Positions 41,827 to 53,562 are shown, counted from the first letter of the stretch. The stretch is DNA of 64,000 nucleotides from Rapana venosa (GCA_028751875.1 CM054155.1:47753982-47817981); one strand, 5' to 3'. Notes: a model not told the origin generated them from the letters alone. Numbers and translations: made by a program.

Positions 41827-42496
41827 TTGTGGATGGTTGCATGCCTGTTAATGATTCGATTGTAAGCATTTTGTTTGCTTCCAAAGATTCAGCGCTATAT
41901 AAATGCCATATACTATCACTATTTATTATTTTTCATACTGGCAAAGATAATCTCACTGAGAGTAACTTTGTTTCAGAAAACACATTCATTTTTGCACTAT
42001 CTGGAAGACATGTAAAATTCCACACAAAAATTGTGGAGCAGTTATGGTTAAGGGCTAGTTTCTCTGAATGAAATCAAGGCTGCTATCTCCTCAGAGAGAA
42101 TGTGTCTCAGTATCACACCACCTTCCGTTTTAATCTTGCTTTCTCCTGGGCTGTGTATATCTATCTACCCACCCCTCTTTGGGTGAACACAACCACTGAA
42201 TGGATCCAGGGAAGCTTTGCCAATGCCCAGCCTCTGCTAACCCATCGCCACAACTTTTTTTGTTTTGGTGGTCTATCCTCAGCTATACCTCCTAGGGTTT
42301 TTTTCAATCTTTTTGATTGGCGCACATATACAGTTGAAAACAAACAAATAAACTGTTCATCCAGACAACATTACATCATGTCCATTTTACAGGCGTACAA
42401 GACTACTAGCTACACAAAGAATCAATCATCATTTTCGTTGTCAAGACAAGATTTATAGATTACAAACAGAATTTTACTAATATCTTGAAATGGTAC
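40894..42496. other. intergenic with AT microsatellite
   Basis: An AT dinucleotide tract lies at 41755-41827. A short plus-orientation tail-B piece (ATTCAGCGCTATATAAATGC) lies at about 41888-41935. No coding domains. Confidence 0.6.
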
Positions 42497-43200
42497 TCAA
42501 CTATCTACTAAGTTTATGTACTGGAACCATTTTTTCTGAAAATTAGTAAACTGCATTTGTTTGCTATGCTCCAGCTTTTCCATTTCATATTTATATTTTA
42601 GTTCATTCAGAAAATTACCAACATTAGGTTTTGTTTTACCAATCCAACATTTATAAACATAGAACTTTGCTAACAGTATTATTAAGTGAAACACTTCATC
42701 AGTTGTTGTAATTGCATCAGTGCCAAAAAGCACTGTTCCCACATTAAGGTCCAGTCTCTCGCAATGAGAACAGTTGTGTTTTATAGTCACTTCAAGTTCT
42801 TTCCAGAAATTCTGTACATACTGACACTCCCATAAATAATGGTTTATCGTGTCCTCTTCCTTGCCACAAAAATTGCAGTTGTCATTATCTGTAACTTTCA
42901 TTTTCTTTAATATTTTGTACGTGACTAATATTCTATAACAAATCTTTATTTGAAACCATTTCAATTTTATTTCTTTAATTTTATTTGTCAGTTTTAATAC
43001 TCCGTGCCAATCTATTGGAATGTCAAGCTGTCTTTCCCAATTCACGAAAGATTTAATGTCGAGAATTTCTATTTTGCTAATCATTTCATCATAATAAATA
43101 CGGGATCCTTAACCAGCTTTTGATATAATCTCTAGAGCATTGGTGTAAAATATTTTTGTATGCAACCGTTTATGCCGAACGGGTAGATCTAGCAACATTC
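42497..43200 (-). pseudogene. Tx1/L1-like LINE ORF2 C-terminus with zinc-binding motif
   Basis: A 195-codon ORF: ILDIKSFVNWERQLDIPIDW, then IKLKWFQIKICYRILVTYKI, then the zinc motif CNFCGKEEDTINHYLWECQY (C-x2-C, H, C) and FWKELEV. This is the post-RT region of Tx1/L1-type LINEs. Upstream of 43084 the frame is broken (SRIYYDEM precedes after a stop). The RT and endonuclease are missing, a 5' truncation. Confidence 0.85.
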
Positions 43201-43234
43201 CAACTTCAGATGTGATGTCTAAACATATCAGTGT

Positions 43235-43723
43235 ACATGTATGCAGTTTTTTAATCAACCATTCTTACCAGCACAAGTAGCCTACTCTTCCGAAAGGCAA
43301 AACCGGTTGTAAAGTATGTGCAAGATATTCTGCATGTGTTCACACACGAGGCCTCAGTTTATAGTCTCATCTGAAGGTCTTTTAGCGTGGAGTCAGTACT
43401 GGATGTTTAAAAAAAAAAGGTAAAGGAGTCCCATAACCTATAAGGTCGTAGGGGAGCGAGGCGTCAGAGACCTCACTTCTCTAGGGCCAGCATATTGAGG
43501 GCGGCGCCCATCTCCTCTCCCTCGCTGCTTTACCTTCCCTGACCCTAAAGAGGGTAGGTACCCATTTACAGCTGGGTGAACTGTACTGAAGCCAAGGCGC
43601 GCAAACGGTCACCCATCCAACTGGGTAAAAAAAATCCCCTTAAATGGGCATCTCGGTGGTGGCTCAATCTCATCCCAGGCTGTCAAATCATGTCCGCTAC
43701 ACTCTAATCACTAGACTATCCTG
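43235..43723 (-). mobile_element. SINE family A split by a family C SINE
   Basis: The core and tail at 43235-43412 (TACTCTTCCGAAAGGC, TTTATAGTCTCATCTGAAGG) and the head at 43630-43723 (CACTCTAATCACTAGACTAT) belong to one reverse family A copy interrupted at GGATGTTTAA. Confidence 0.75.
43418..43624 (-). mobile_element. SINE family C, 5'-truncated, nested
   Basis: From AAAGGTAAAGGAGTCCCATA to GGTCACCCATCCAACTGG. It ends inside the 5S-like block, so the tRNA-like head is missing. Confidence 0.85.
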
Positions 43724-43900
43724 CCCCCCTAGTCAATCATCGCATTCAAAAGCCTAACCCCAAACTACCAGTCATGGTATCATGAATGGGCCAGGGGGAA
43801 GTCTTGCTGTGGGCCTTATTTTTTACCATGGACCCCTCACTGCACTGACTATAGATCTATACTAGACAGGCAAGTTACCTCTAAATCACGTCAGCAGTTG

Positions 43901-44161
43901 TCATGGTGGCTCCAACTCAAAAAAACAGAACTGTTCAGCAGGGGAAGGAGCCATGGCCAGTGATCCCATGCCCTGTAGGCTGTGTACAGGGGGGTGTGGT
44001 CCTGTGCTGGCCATCCTCTGTCTCGGGGCTTGTTGGGGACCCGGCTTGAACTTGGAGGGGCGGGCAGGCCCGAGGTGGACGTGCCCAAAACTCTGCTTGA
44101 GGCTTTTGACGAGGGCGAGGTTGGTCCTTGCCTCTTGTGTCATCTTCCTTAGTTGGTATGT
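43901..44161 (-). CDS. candidate terminal exon of an unrecognised minus-strand gene
   Basis: The acceptor TTTTTTCTCCCCCCAG leads into ACATACCAACTAAGG. Two frames stay open. Frame 2 (TYQLRKMTQEARTNLALVKS, LKQSFGHVHLGPARPSK, stop at 43901) has C/G in most third positions and is the better coding candidate. Frame 1 (after one G: DIPTKEDDTRGKDQPRPRQK, stop at 43935) is the one that would join in frame to MGCGSS. I do not recognise either product. Confidence 0.45.
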   Translation of the reverse strand, partial: TYQLRKMTQEARTNLALVKSLKQSFGHVHLGPARPSKFKPGPQQAPRQRMASTGPHPPVHSLQGMGSLAMAPSPAEQFCFFELEPP

Positions 44162-44230
44162 CTGGGGGGAGAAAAAAGGCATTTGTAACACTTTGATTGT
44201 TTTGCACAATTGCAGGCTATACCTCCATCA

Positions 44231-44233
44231 CCA

Positions 44234-44296
<63 letters not shown>

Positions 44297-44322
44297 ACTC
44301 TCTCTCTCTCTCTCACTCATTA
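44231..44322. repeat. CT microsatellite
   Basis: CT dinucleotides with two CACT interruptions, adjoining the TTC tail of the next LINE fragment. Confidence 0.95.
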
Positions 44323-44455
44323 TCTTCTTCTTCTTCTTCGTTTTTTGTCATGTTTCTCCCAGGGGAGGTTTGACATTGATGAGCCTTCTCCATCTCTCTC
44401 TGTTTTGAGCTTCATCCTTATTTATGCCCCTTTCTCTAAGATCATCTGCAATACA
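44323..44455 (-). mobile_element. RTE/CR1-like LINE 3' end
   Basis: It begins TTCTTCTTCTTCTTCG (the GAA tail in reverse), then TTTGTCATGTTTCTCCCAGG and TTATGCCCCTTTCTCTAAGA, matching the ends of the copies at 3937 and 7377. Confidence 0.85.
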
Positions 44456-45289
44456 CTCTCACTCATCACTGAACTGAAATGATTTCTGAACTGAAATGAT
44501 TTTCAACTCACTATACAACACTCTTCATGAGCAATAAAAATGTATCATGATGATAATAAGAATTTCTGGTCAGTTCAGAGATTCTATAATGGAGGCAGAA
44601 TTGCCCGGACTTTAGTACCAAAACTGTTCCCTGGGTTACTCAGTGAATACCCAAGTTACACTAATAAGATTTTGACACGATACAGTTGAAAGGTTGTACT
44701 TTGACATAATATCAAACTTTTCCATAAAAAATCAAAGAGATGGCTAAAAACAAAAAAAGTAGATTATGTCGATGCAATGATGAAAAAATACCCCAACTTT
44801 CCAACATGACTGTATCCCATCAACTCATGTGATTGATTTTTATCATTTGATGCACAGGTAAATCGCATCTATGATCTATGGTTATAGCGTGGTCTATAAC
44901 TATCACTGTAGTTGTGTAGACCAAACTTGGCCGAGACAGTCCACTAATTTTTCATGAGAAAAAAAGGAGACAAAAAGAAATAAAAACCACATTTATGTGT
45001 TATATATATGTTAAATGTACACTTATGTTATATATATATATACATTTATAAGTTATAACTTAGTATATCAACTATTGGCATAAGTTTGTAAAACACACTA
45101 GATGCACTGGTTTGGAGAGTATGTGTGCCAAATTTGGAGAAAATCTTGAAAAAAAAAACACCACAAAAATATCTTGCAATAAGTGTGCAGACATGCTCAT
45201 TTAAAAAAAAATAACAAGTAAACTTTTGGCATGCTAGTTTTATAAAACTATTAAAAGATTTCTGTCTTGTTAGAAGCCTAGTACTAGTA
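44456..45289. other. intergenic, nothing recognised
   Basis: AT-rich, with TA-rich runs near 45000-45060. Confidence 0.45.
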
Positions 45290-46337
45290 ACTAGTACCCT
45301 CCTGCTTGATATGGACGGCCCTCCATTTCTGCCTGCTGCTCTTCCAGACCAAGCCTCTGCCTTTTCCCTCCTTGCTCTCCTCACTTCCTTGCATGCTAAT
45401 CTGGCTTTAAGTCTCTTGGCATTTGTCACCCCAAACACATTGATCAGTCTTTTCACAACATTCTTTGCAGAACTGTCCAGGCTGAATGCCCATGGACTGG
45501 AGCGTTGCCATGAGTCCAGAACCACCATTGCTAAAAATACACACAGCAATTGCAACTGCTGTCTGCACAGTCAGAAGGCCATGGTACTTGTATTTAGGGC
45601 ACAGAAACCATATCAAGTTGTTGAGGGGCTGACTCGTTCTGTGTAAAGATAAGGAGATTGACAGCGCGACTGGAGTTTGGTCTTGCAAAGGTCTCTCCAT
45701 ACAGGTCTTGATGCCTCCATCACAGCATCAGGTAGAGAGTTGTGCTCTGGGTGGCTGGCTGTATGGTCAGCCTTCATGTTGGTCTGCCTGCTTGTACTTA
45801 CACCATGATGCATTGCAAAACTATATTGGTTGAAGCAGCATTGGAGGATTTGTTATGGAAGAAAACAGCTTTCCGCATTTCAACAATATTGTTTAAGTGT
45901 TCTCTAATTGAATTCCCGTAATATCTCTTAATTGAATCTATTTCCTTATCTGTCAGTATTCCTCTCCCACTCAGTCCCTTATTATCACTATCAGCTATAT
46001 CGTAGTATACCATATCCTTGGCCTTCAGGCTTCACTGTCTCATTGTCTGCCGAGTTTTTTCAACCGAGTCCCTACCATCTTTTGCACATACCCTACACAT
46101 TCTAATTTCTCTGACTTTACATCTCCACACAGCTTCTCTGTAAAACTCCTAGTAGATGATAAACGTCAGTATTAATAAGTAATAGTATTGTGTCTCCTTA
46201 CCACTCTCCTCTGTGACTGTCCTCTCTGAGCAAGTCCACTTCACTTCGTTTGATACTGTTTTGCGTGAATCTATTCCTATAAACTTTCGCTTGTTACGCC
46301 TATAAGACCCATATTTTCTATTTTGAGACGTTGTCAA
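45290..46337 (-). pseudogene. Mutator-like transposase-domain protein, decayed
   Basis: Minus strand, from 46337: an N-terminal basic stretch (NRKYGSYRRNKRKFIGI) without ATG, a gap, then KGLSGRGILTDKEIDSIKRY and YGNSIREHLNNIVEMRKAVF, then HNSLPDAVMEASRPVWRDLC, QPLNNLIWFLCPKYKYHGLL, AVAIAVCIFSNGGSGLMATL and CKECCEKTDQ; in another frame NAKRLKARLACKEVRRARRE. These blocks, in this order, match the 'Mutator-like transposase domain' proteins common in invertebrate genomes. The central part is deleted and there are several frameshifts. Confidence 0.75.
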
Positions 46338-46934
46338 CTATGACATGACGTAGAGTGCACAAAAACAAACAAAATGAGTACTAACCTTTGATAACCAGTA
46401 CATACAGCCGCCATTTGCAAAAGGGAAGTAAGTCAAAGAAGGGAGACTTCATTATTTTGTTGAGGGAGCAGTCATTTGAAAGCTAGGCCTAGCATGAAGG
46501 CCAACTAGCTATTGGTGTTTGACACCACCCCTGCATACTTTTATGGTCTTTAGAGGCGATTTGTATCTTTTTGAGGCCCAAAATTTTTTTGCACAGGAAA
46601 GAAGAATGATTTCTGTATGCTAGGGGCCATAACTTGCCTGTGTAGCTCAAAAATGATATTTAGTTTTTAAAAATTGCAAGTAATGCTGCCCCTTACCGCC
46701 GCCCCAACCCCCCTCCCCATCCACTAGCACTTGAGTGGTGGCCTGGGATCTAGTCTTTCGGGTGAGAAGATAAACCATGCTCCTGTGTGCAACACACATC
46801 CAGCACACATAAAAGAGTTGTCATTGGCAAAGTTATGTAAAATATGTATTTAATTTTTTTTTAAAGGGGGGGGGGGGGGGGGGGGGGGGGGGAGCCACAC
46901 TTGTTGGGAAACAAACACCCGCCCTGACAGCAAA

Positions 46935-46985
<51 letters not shown>

Positions 46986-47055
46986 TAATGGTCTAATACA
47001 ACTTAGAGTGAACAGACGTTAAACTGAAGAATTGAAATCATTTCATTTTTCATTT
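46338..47055. other. intergenic with G run and CA microsatellite
   Basis: A G run lies at 46866-46892 and a CA tract at 46938-46984. Nothing else recognised. Confidence 0.7.
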
Positions 47056-47383
47056 TATTCTTTTATATCCAGGATAATGGAGTATACACTCATGTGCTTT
47101 ATTTCATCCAGTCCCCGTGTGTAAGCGGTTTTGTAAATTCTGTCATCTGTTCCCTCCGGCACACAATGGCCTACTCTTACGAAAAGCGGAACAGCATTTA
47201 ACGTGTGTGCAAGATGTTCTGCGTGCGTTCGCACACGGGGCCTCGGTTTATAGTCTCATCTGAAAGACTTTTGGGGAGAGTGGAGTCAGCACTGATGTTA
47301 ACTCCAGGGGAAAATATCCCCTTGAACGGGAATCGAACCCGGGTCATCAGATTGCGTGCGCAATGTTCTAACCACTAGGCTAA
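47056..47383 (-). mobile_element. SINE family A, full length
   Basis: Reverse orientation from TTTATATCCAGGATAATGGA to GGGAATCGAACCCGGGTC and TCTAACCACTAGGCTA. Confidence 0.9.
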
Positions 47384-47571
47384 CAATGGGCTCCTGTGAC
47401 AAATGCACTGTACCCAGTGAAATCGGCCCGAATTCCACACTGGAAAATCTGCCATGACTGGAAGTTATATAGAATATTATCAGCACACTCTATTCCTACT
47501 GATGGTAGGGGAACCCTTGCAGTCACAAGTCAGATGGCAAGCCTGTTATAGACTGGACTACAGCAGAGACA

Positions 47572-47652
47572 GTTAACGTGACTATCCACACAAAACCAGT
47601 TAACATGACTATCCACACAAAACCAGTTAACATGACTATCCACACAAAGCCA
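47572..47652. repeat. 27-bp tandem repeat, 3 copies
   Basis: AGTTAACATGACTATCCACA plus CAAAACC, three times with one G/A change. Confidence 0.85.
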
Positions 47653-47719
47653 ATCCCACACTTGGGGCCACAGCTACACGATAGGCAGTACACGTACCAA
47701 AAGCTTATGGTAATAATAA

Positions 47720-48183
47720 TAATAATAATAATATATATATATATATATTTTTAAACCTAACAACAACAAAATCATGATGACTGTTACCTGTAGACCAAGA
47801 CTCAAGAGAATGAAGCAAGAGTAAAATTAACGCACTCATTTTACGGGCAGAGAAGGTAAAAAAAAAATCAATCCAAACACACTGAGAGAGAGAGAGAGAG
47901 GGGGGGGGGGAGGGAATGCTGCTAAGTGTTGTTAAGAAACCAGGGCTAAACTTTCTTCTTGATGACAGCAACAATTGAATAACCGCAGAAAACTACTTGT
48001 CCAAAACCGACATAATGAAACATTTGGCTGTGCAGAAGAAGAAAAAAAAACCCACATACATACCAGGGCATGTTTACTTAGATCTAGGACACTGTCTTTA
48101 ATCTGTAAATCACTTTAACTTCATGTAAGGATGTCTCCTGTGAATGCTAGGTTTTAATGACAGATGAATCTTCTTCTCACTCA

Positions 48184-48262
<79 letters not shown>

Positions 48263-48558
48263 TCGTCTGATATCATTGAGAGCGAACAGACATAAAATCG
48301 AAAATGACAACAACAACAACAACAACAACACACACACACACAAACACACACACACTCCTCCAAACTTTCCTCTCCCAACCCTTACACACACACACACACA
48401 CACACACACCTCCAAACTATCCTCTCCCAACCCTTACACACACACACTCCTCCAAAACGATCCTCTCCCAACCCTTACACACACACACACACACACCTCC
48501 AAACTATCCTCTCCCAACCCTTACACACACACTCCTCCAAACTATCCTCTCCCAACCC

Positions 48559-48591
<33 letters not shown>

Positions 48592-48666
48592 CACACACAC
48601 CACACACACAAACTAACCAACCAACCACCCTCGGCCAACCCTCACGCACTTTTTCTCAAAACTGAC
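47720..48666. repeat. microsatellite-rich stretch (TAA, TA, CA, and CA-based 40-60-bp units)
   Basis: AAT repeats lie at 47710-47730 and TA at 47733-47748. CA lies at 48183-48260. From 48325 to 48600 the unit CCTCCAAACTATCCTCTCCC plus AACCCTTACACACA recurs about five times with variable CA length. Confidence 0.85.
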
Positions 48667-48900
48667 CAATTTCTTGACCATCAGGATCTGAGCGAGTGCA
48701 GTCTCTGTCCGACCTGGGGTCCAAGGAGCTGTAAGTGGTGGAGGGTTCGCTCTGCTCCCCATAGGCCAGGGCTCTGTGCAGGGGCTGGCTGCGGGCAGTC
48801 TGGCTAGACTGGCTGCTTCCACACCCCATCTCCACACAGACTGGCTTGCTCCCTACCTCCCTCTCTCTCTCTCTCTGCTGTGCTGGCTGGTATTGGTGAT
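48667..48900 (-). CDS. candidate first coding exon, N-myristoylation-type start (MGCGSS)
   Basis: The acceptor is a T-rich run ending TTTTTAG and the donor G/GTCAGT. An ATG at 48829-48827 in context GAGATGG opens MGCGSSQSSQTARSQPLHRA, LAYGEQSEPSTTYSSLDP and RSDRDCTRSDPDGQEI (54 codons plus one base). Gly2 with Ser6 fits the N-myristoyltransferase consensus and Cys3 could be palmitoylated; that is inference. Third positions are mostly G/C. The frame is also open upstream of the ATG. I do not recognise the protein. Confidence 0.5.
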
Positions 48901-48959
48901 CTAAAAAAAAAAAAAAAGCTAAAATACAGGTGGACATCTACATAACTAGACTGGTCATC

Positions 48960-51122
48960 TTGAGCATGCTGTAAGCTCTAAGGTTGCTGTTGATCTAGGC
49001 GATGTTGGCTTATCGAGCTGTATCGTAAGTTTGTCATAAGTTCTAAGGTTGCTATAGATCTAGTCGATGTTGGCTTATCGAACTGTAACATAAGTTTGTC
49101 ATAAGTTCTAAGGTTTATGTAGATCTAGGTGATGTTGGCTTATCGAACTGTATCATAAGTTTGTCATCAGTTCTAAGGTTGATGTAGATCTAGGCGATAT
49201 TGGCTTATCGAGCTGTATCATAAGTTTGTCATCAGTTCTAAGGTTGATGTAGATCTAGGCGATGTTGGCTTATCGAGCTGTATCATAAGTTTGTCATCAG
49301 TTCTAAGGTTGATGTAGATCTAGGCGATGTTGGCTTATCAAGCTGTATCATAAGTTTGTCATAAGTTCTAAGGTTGCTATAGAACTAGGCCACGTATGGT
49401 TTTTGTGAAACTGCAGCAATAAGCTCTAAAGTTGCTAAGGATTTAGGCCACTTAGGCCTATCTGTTGTATAACTGCACGCGATAAGTTTTAAGGTTGCTG
49501 TGGATCTAGGCGATGTTTGTTTTGTAGAACTGCACGCAATACCCTCTTGGTTATAGATCTAGAAGACCTGTCGTTTTGTATGACTGCTCGCAATACACTC
49601 TAAGGTTGCTACAGATCTAGGCGATGTTTCATATTGAATAACTACACGCAATACGCTCTAAGGTTGCTACAGATCTAGGCGATGTTTCATGTTGAATAAC
49701 TACACGCAATACGCTCTATGGTTGCTACAGTCTAGGCGATGTTTCATGTTGAATAACTACACGCAATACGCTCTAAAGTTGCTACAGATCTAGGCGATGT
49801 TTCATATTGAATAACTACACGCAATACGCTCTAAGACTGCTACAGATCTAGGCGATGTTTCATATTGAATAACTACACGCAATACGCTCTAAAGTTGCTA
49901 CAGATCTAGGCGATGTTTCATATTGAATAACTACACGCAATACGCTCTAAGACTGCTACAGATCTAGGCCATGTTTCATATTGAATAACTACACGCAATA
50001 CGCTCAAAGGCTGCCTCAGATCTAGGCGATGTTTCATATTGAATAACTACACGCAATACGCTCTAAGGTTGCTACAGATCTAGGCGATGTTTCATATTGA
50101 ATAACTACACGCAATACGCTCTAAGGTTGCTACAGATCTAGGCGATGTTTCATATTGAATAACTACACGCAATACGCTCTAAGGCTGCCTCAGATCTAGG
50201 CGATGTTTCATATTGAATAACTACACGCAATACGCTCTAAGGCTTCTACAGATCTAGGCGATGTTTCATATTGAATAACTACACGCAATACGTTCTACGG
50301 TTGCTACAGATCTAGGCGATGTTTCATATTGAATAACTACATGCAATACGCTCTAAGGTTGCTACAGATCTAGGCCATGTTTCATATTGAATAACTACAC
50401 GCAATACGCTCTAAGGTTGCTACAGATCTAGGCGATGTTTCATATTGAATAACTACACGCAATACGCTCTAAGACTGCTACAGATCTAGGCGATGTTTCA
50501 TATTGAATAACTACATGCAATACGCTCTAAGGTTGCTACAGATCTAGGCGATGTTTCATATTGAATAACTACACACAATACACCCTAAGGTTGCTTCAGA
50601 TCTAGGCGATGTTTCATATTGAATAACTACACGCAATACGCTCTAAGGTTGCTACAGATCTAGGCGATGTTTCATATTGAATAACTACACGCAATACGCT
50701 CTAAGGCTTCTACAGATCTAGGCGATGTTTCATATTGAATAACTACACGCAATACGCTCTAAGGCTGTCTATCTAGGCGATGTTTCATACTGAATAACTA
50801 CACGCAATATGCTCTAAGGTTGCTACAGATCTAGGCGATGTTTCATATTGAATAACTACACGCAATACGCAATAAGGTTGCTACAGATCTAGTCGATGTT
50901 TCATATTGAATAACTACCCGCAATAAGGTTGCTACAGATCTAGGCGATGTTTCATATTGAATAACTACACACAATACACCCTAAGGTTGCTACAGATCTA
51001 GGTGATGTTTCATATTGAATAACTACGCGCAATACGCTCTAAATGCTGCCTCAGATCTAGGCGATGTTTCATATTGAATAACTACACGCAGAAAGCTCTA
51101 CCGTTGCTGTAGATCTAGGCGA
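48960..51122. repeat. minisatellite, ~58-bp unit, ~37 copies, two sequence classes
   Basis: The main class is CTCTAAGGTTGCTACAGATC, TAGGCGATGTTTCATATT, GAATAACTACACGCAATACG (49600-51120). The first ~7 units (48960-49380) share AAGGTTGATGTAGATCTAGG but end GGCTTATCGAGCTGTATCAT. 49380-49600 is transitional. Confidence 0.95.
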
Positions 51123-51127
51123 TGCTT

Positions 51128-51265
51128 CAATCCAATCCTGTTGTTTATAGCCCCGCCGACCACAGAGGCCATATATCAGAGCTGTCACCTCGTCAACTTT
51201 TAAATCTCGGATTAAAACTGTGCAACTATATACAGATTAAAACAGGGTATAAAACACACTCCACT
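51128..51265 (-). mobile_element. LINE 3'-UTR end
   Basis: It starts CAATCCAATCCTGTTGTTTA and ends ACAGGGTATAAAACACACTC. It directly follows the last minisatellite unit. Confidence 0.8.
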
Positions 51266-51474
51266 GACGATGCTTCTTCGTATCGAAAGTCTGGAGGAGC
51301 TGTTGGAGCAAAGCACTGAAACTTTTCAGTGTGTCTCAGCTGGTTGAGCCTGCCTGTAGAGCCCAGTCTCTCTCCAGGTCGAAAATTGTGCATGCTGGGT
51401 ATGTTAAGGACATCTAGACCAACGGCTATAACTGACCTACTCTTCTGTGACAAGTGGCTTAGCTGTTAATTACA

Positions 51475-51780
51475 TGCCATAGACATCCTTCAGTCTCGGA
51501 AGACTATGGAGTTGCGCTCTAGGTGTTATTCATTCTGGTACAGCGTTGGTTGTGGCTGGCCAGTCCCACACGGGAATGACAGACAGTGCCTATGGCAGAG
51601 GAAGGCACAGATGAAGTCTGACAATGCTGGTCTGTCTGTCTGCCTGGGCTGCAGCCTTTCTTCTCGCTCTCTTTGCCTCGTGCTGATGAACAAGAGTGTC
51701 TTCTTCGAACTTGGAGAGACCTTTCTGCACAGTCTGTCTCCAGGCTGACCGTTCGAAGGCTGTTGCTTCCCATTACATGT
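51475..51780. repeat. unclassified repeat-like block
   Basis: CATCCTTCAGTCTCGGAAGA, CTATGGAGTTGCGCTC, CCCACACGGGAATGACAGAC. It resembles an interspersed repeat in style, but I cannot assign a family or boundaries. Confidence 0.3.
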
Positions 51781-51852
51781 GAATGTGAGCGATAAAACAT
51801 AAATGGTTGCGTTCACACAAGGTACCGCTGTATAACTGGGCATCCTCCGAAG

Positions 51853-51888
<36 letters not shown>

Positions 51889-52720
51889 CTCTCTCTCTCT
51901 CCCCTCCCCCTGTGTCTGTCTGTCCTCTCTCTCTATCCCCCTCCTTCCCTCCCAATTCGCTGAGGAGAGTTAGGTCACTGTATTGAATTTGGTTGTTTGT
52001 TTTTTTTTGGGGGGGGTGTCTTGGGCACATAAGCTTGACCTAGCGGAGCTTACTCTCCTCCATGGACAAAGTGTGCATGCTTGTTATGTTCGTATCATCG
52101 TAACCTGGGAAACGGTGACGACATGACTTACATTATCTTTAACAAGCACATTTGATCTTTTGCATACGTACATTCATACGTGAAGAACTTGCGAGAAACT
52201 AGAATGGACTGGATGTTTTAAAAAAATCACACAAAAAAACCAAACCGAAAACAGAAAGAAAAAAACCAAACCAAACCAAACGAAAAAAGGACATAAGTGC
52301 TTATTCCAATATCCTCAAAATAAACGAACAAAACAGAAAGCACATACACGCCTATTATTCCACTATCCTCGAAAACAAAATATTAAACAAACAAAACAAA
52401 AATGAAAACCAAAATACACATGATTAACTCGTACAGGAAAAGTGCAGTCAGACTGACATCCAGGTGATGATTCACACCTGTGTCCTCAAATACCCCCCAG
52501 CTCACGATTCCCTTGCAAATCCCCCCCCCCCCCCCCACACCCCCCCCCCACACACACACACAAGCCTCGATAATCTTAACAATACATCGCTCTGAGGTCA
52601 TGTTTCTGTGGCCTATAGTTCATGCCTCTCTCCACTGTGAGTGTCTTGCATGTATTGCGTGTTAGATCTGAAATTTGGTGTTCAGAGTTCTTCTTCTTCT
52701 GCTTGATCCAGGAAGTTTGT
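51781..52720. other. intergenic with C run
   Basis: A C run (51857-51885) passes into CT. 52210-52390 is A/C-rich. A second C run lies at 52519-52550. No genes. Confidence 0.6.
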
Positions 52721-52724
52721 GTAG

Positions 52725-52748
52725 AAGCCTCTGTGTGTGTGTGTGTGG

Positions 52749-52797
<49 letters not shown>

Positions 52798-53500
52798 GTG
52801 TGAGTGTGTGTGTGTTGTGTTGTGTGAGTGTTGTGTGTGTGTGTGTGTGAGTGTGTGTGCTGTGGTGTAGTGTGTGTGTGTGTGTGTGTGTGTGAGTGAG
52901 TGTGTGTGGTGTGAGTGTTGTTGTGTGTGTGTGTGTGAGTGTGTGTTGTGTGAGTGAGTGTGTGTGTGTGGTTTGTGAGTGTTGTGTGTGTGTGGTGTGT
53001 GTGTGTGAGCGAGTGTGTGAGTGAGTGTGTGAGTGAGTGTGTGTGTTGTGTGAGTGAGTGAGTGAACGAGTGTGTGAGTGAGTGTGTGTGTGTTGTATGA
53101 GCGAGTGTGAGTGAACGAGTGTGTGAGTGGGTGAGTGTGTGTGTGTGTGTGTTGTGTTGTGCTGTGGTGAAAGTGTGTGTGTGTGTGTGTGTGTGTGTGT
53201 TGTTGTGCTGTGGTGTATGTGTGTTGTGTTGTGCTGTGGTGTGTGTGTTGTGTCAGTGAGTGTGCGAGTGTGAGTGAGTGTGTGTGTTGTGTGAGCGAGC
53301 GAGTGTGAGTGAGTGAGCGAGTGTGAGTGAGTACGTGTCAGTGAGTGTGCAAGTGAGTGTGTGTGCTGTGTGATTGTCTGTGTTGTGCTGTGGTGTAAGT
53401 GTGTGTGTGAGTTTGTATGTGTGTTGTGTGAGTGTGTTGTGCTGTGGTGTAAGTGTGTGTGTTTGTGTGAGTATGTGTGTGTGTGCGCGCGCGCGCGCGC

Positions 53501-53560
<60 letters not shown>
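52725..53560. repeat. long GT/GTGA microsatellite with a CG core
   Basis: Over 800 bp of GT with GAGT and TGTGGTGTA interruptions. It contains alternating GC at about 53485-53515, a sequence type that can adopt left-handed DNA. The 366-codon minus ORF through it is spurious except for its first ~70 codons, which are LINE. Confidence 0.95.

Positions 53561-53562
<2 letters not shown>

Noticed and set aside
48960..51122. CRISPR-like array
   Set aside because: Units are contiguous near-identical tandem repeats without unique spacers, in a eukaryotic genome: a minisatellite.
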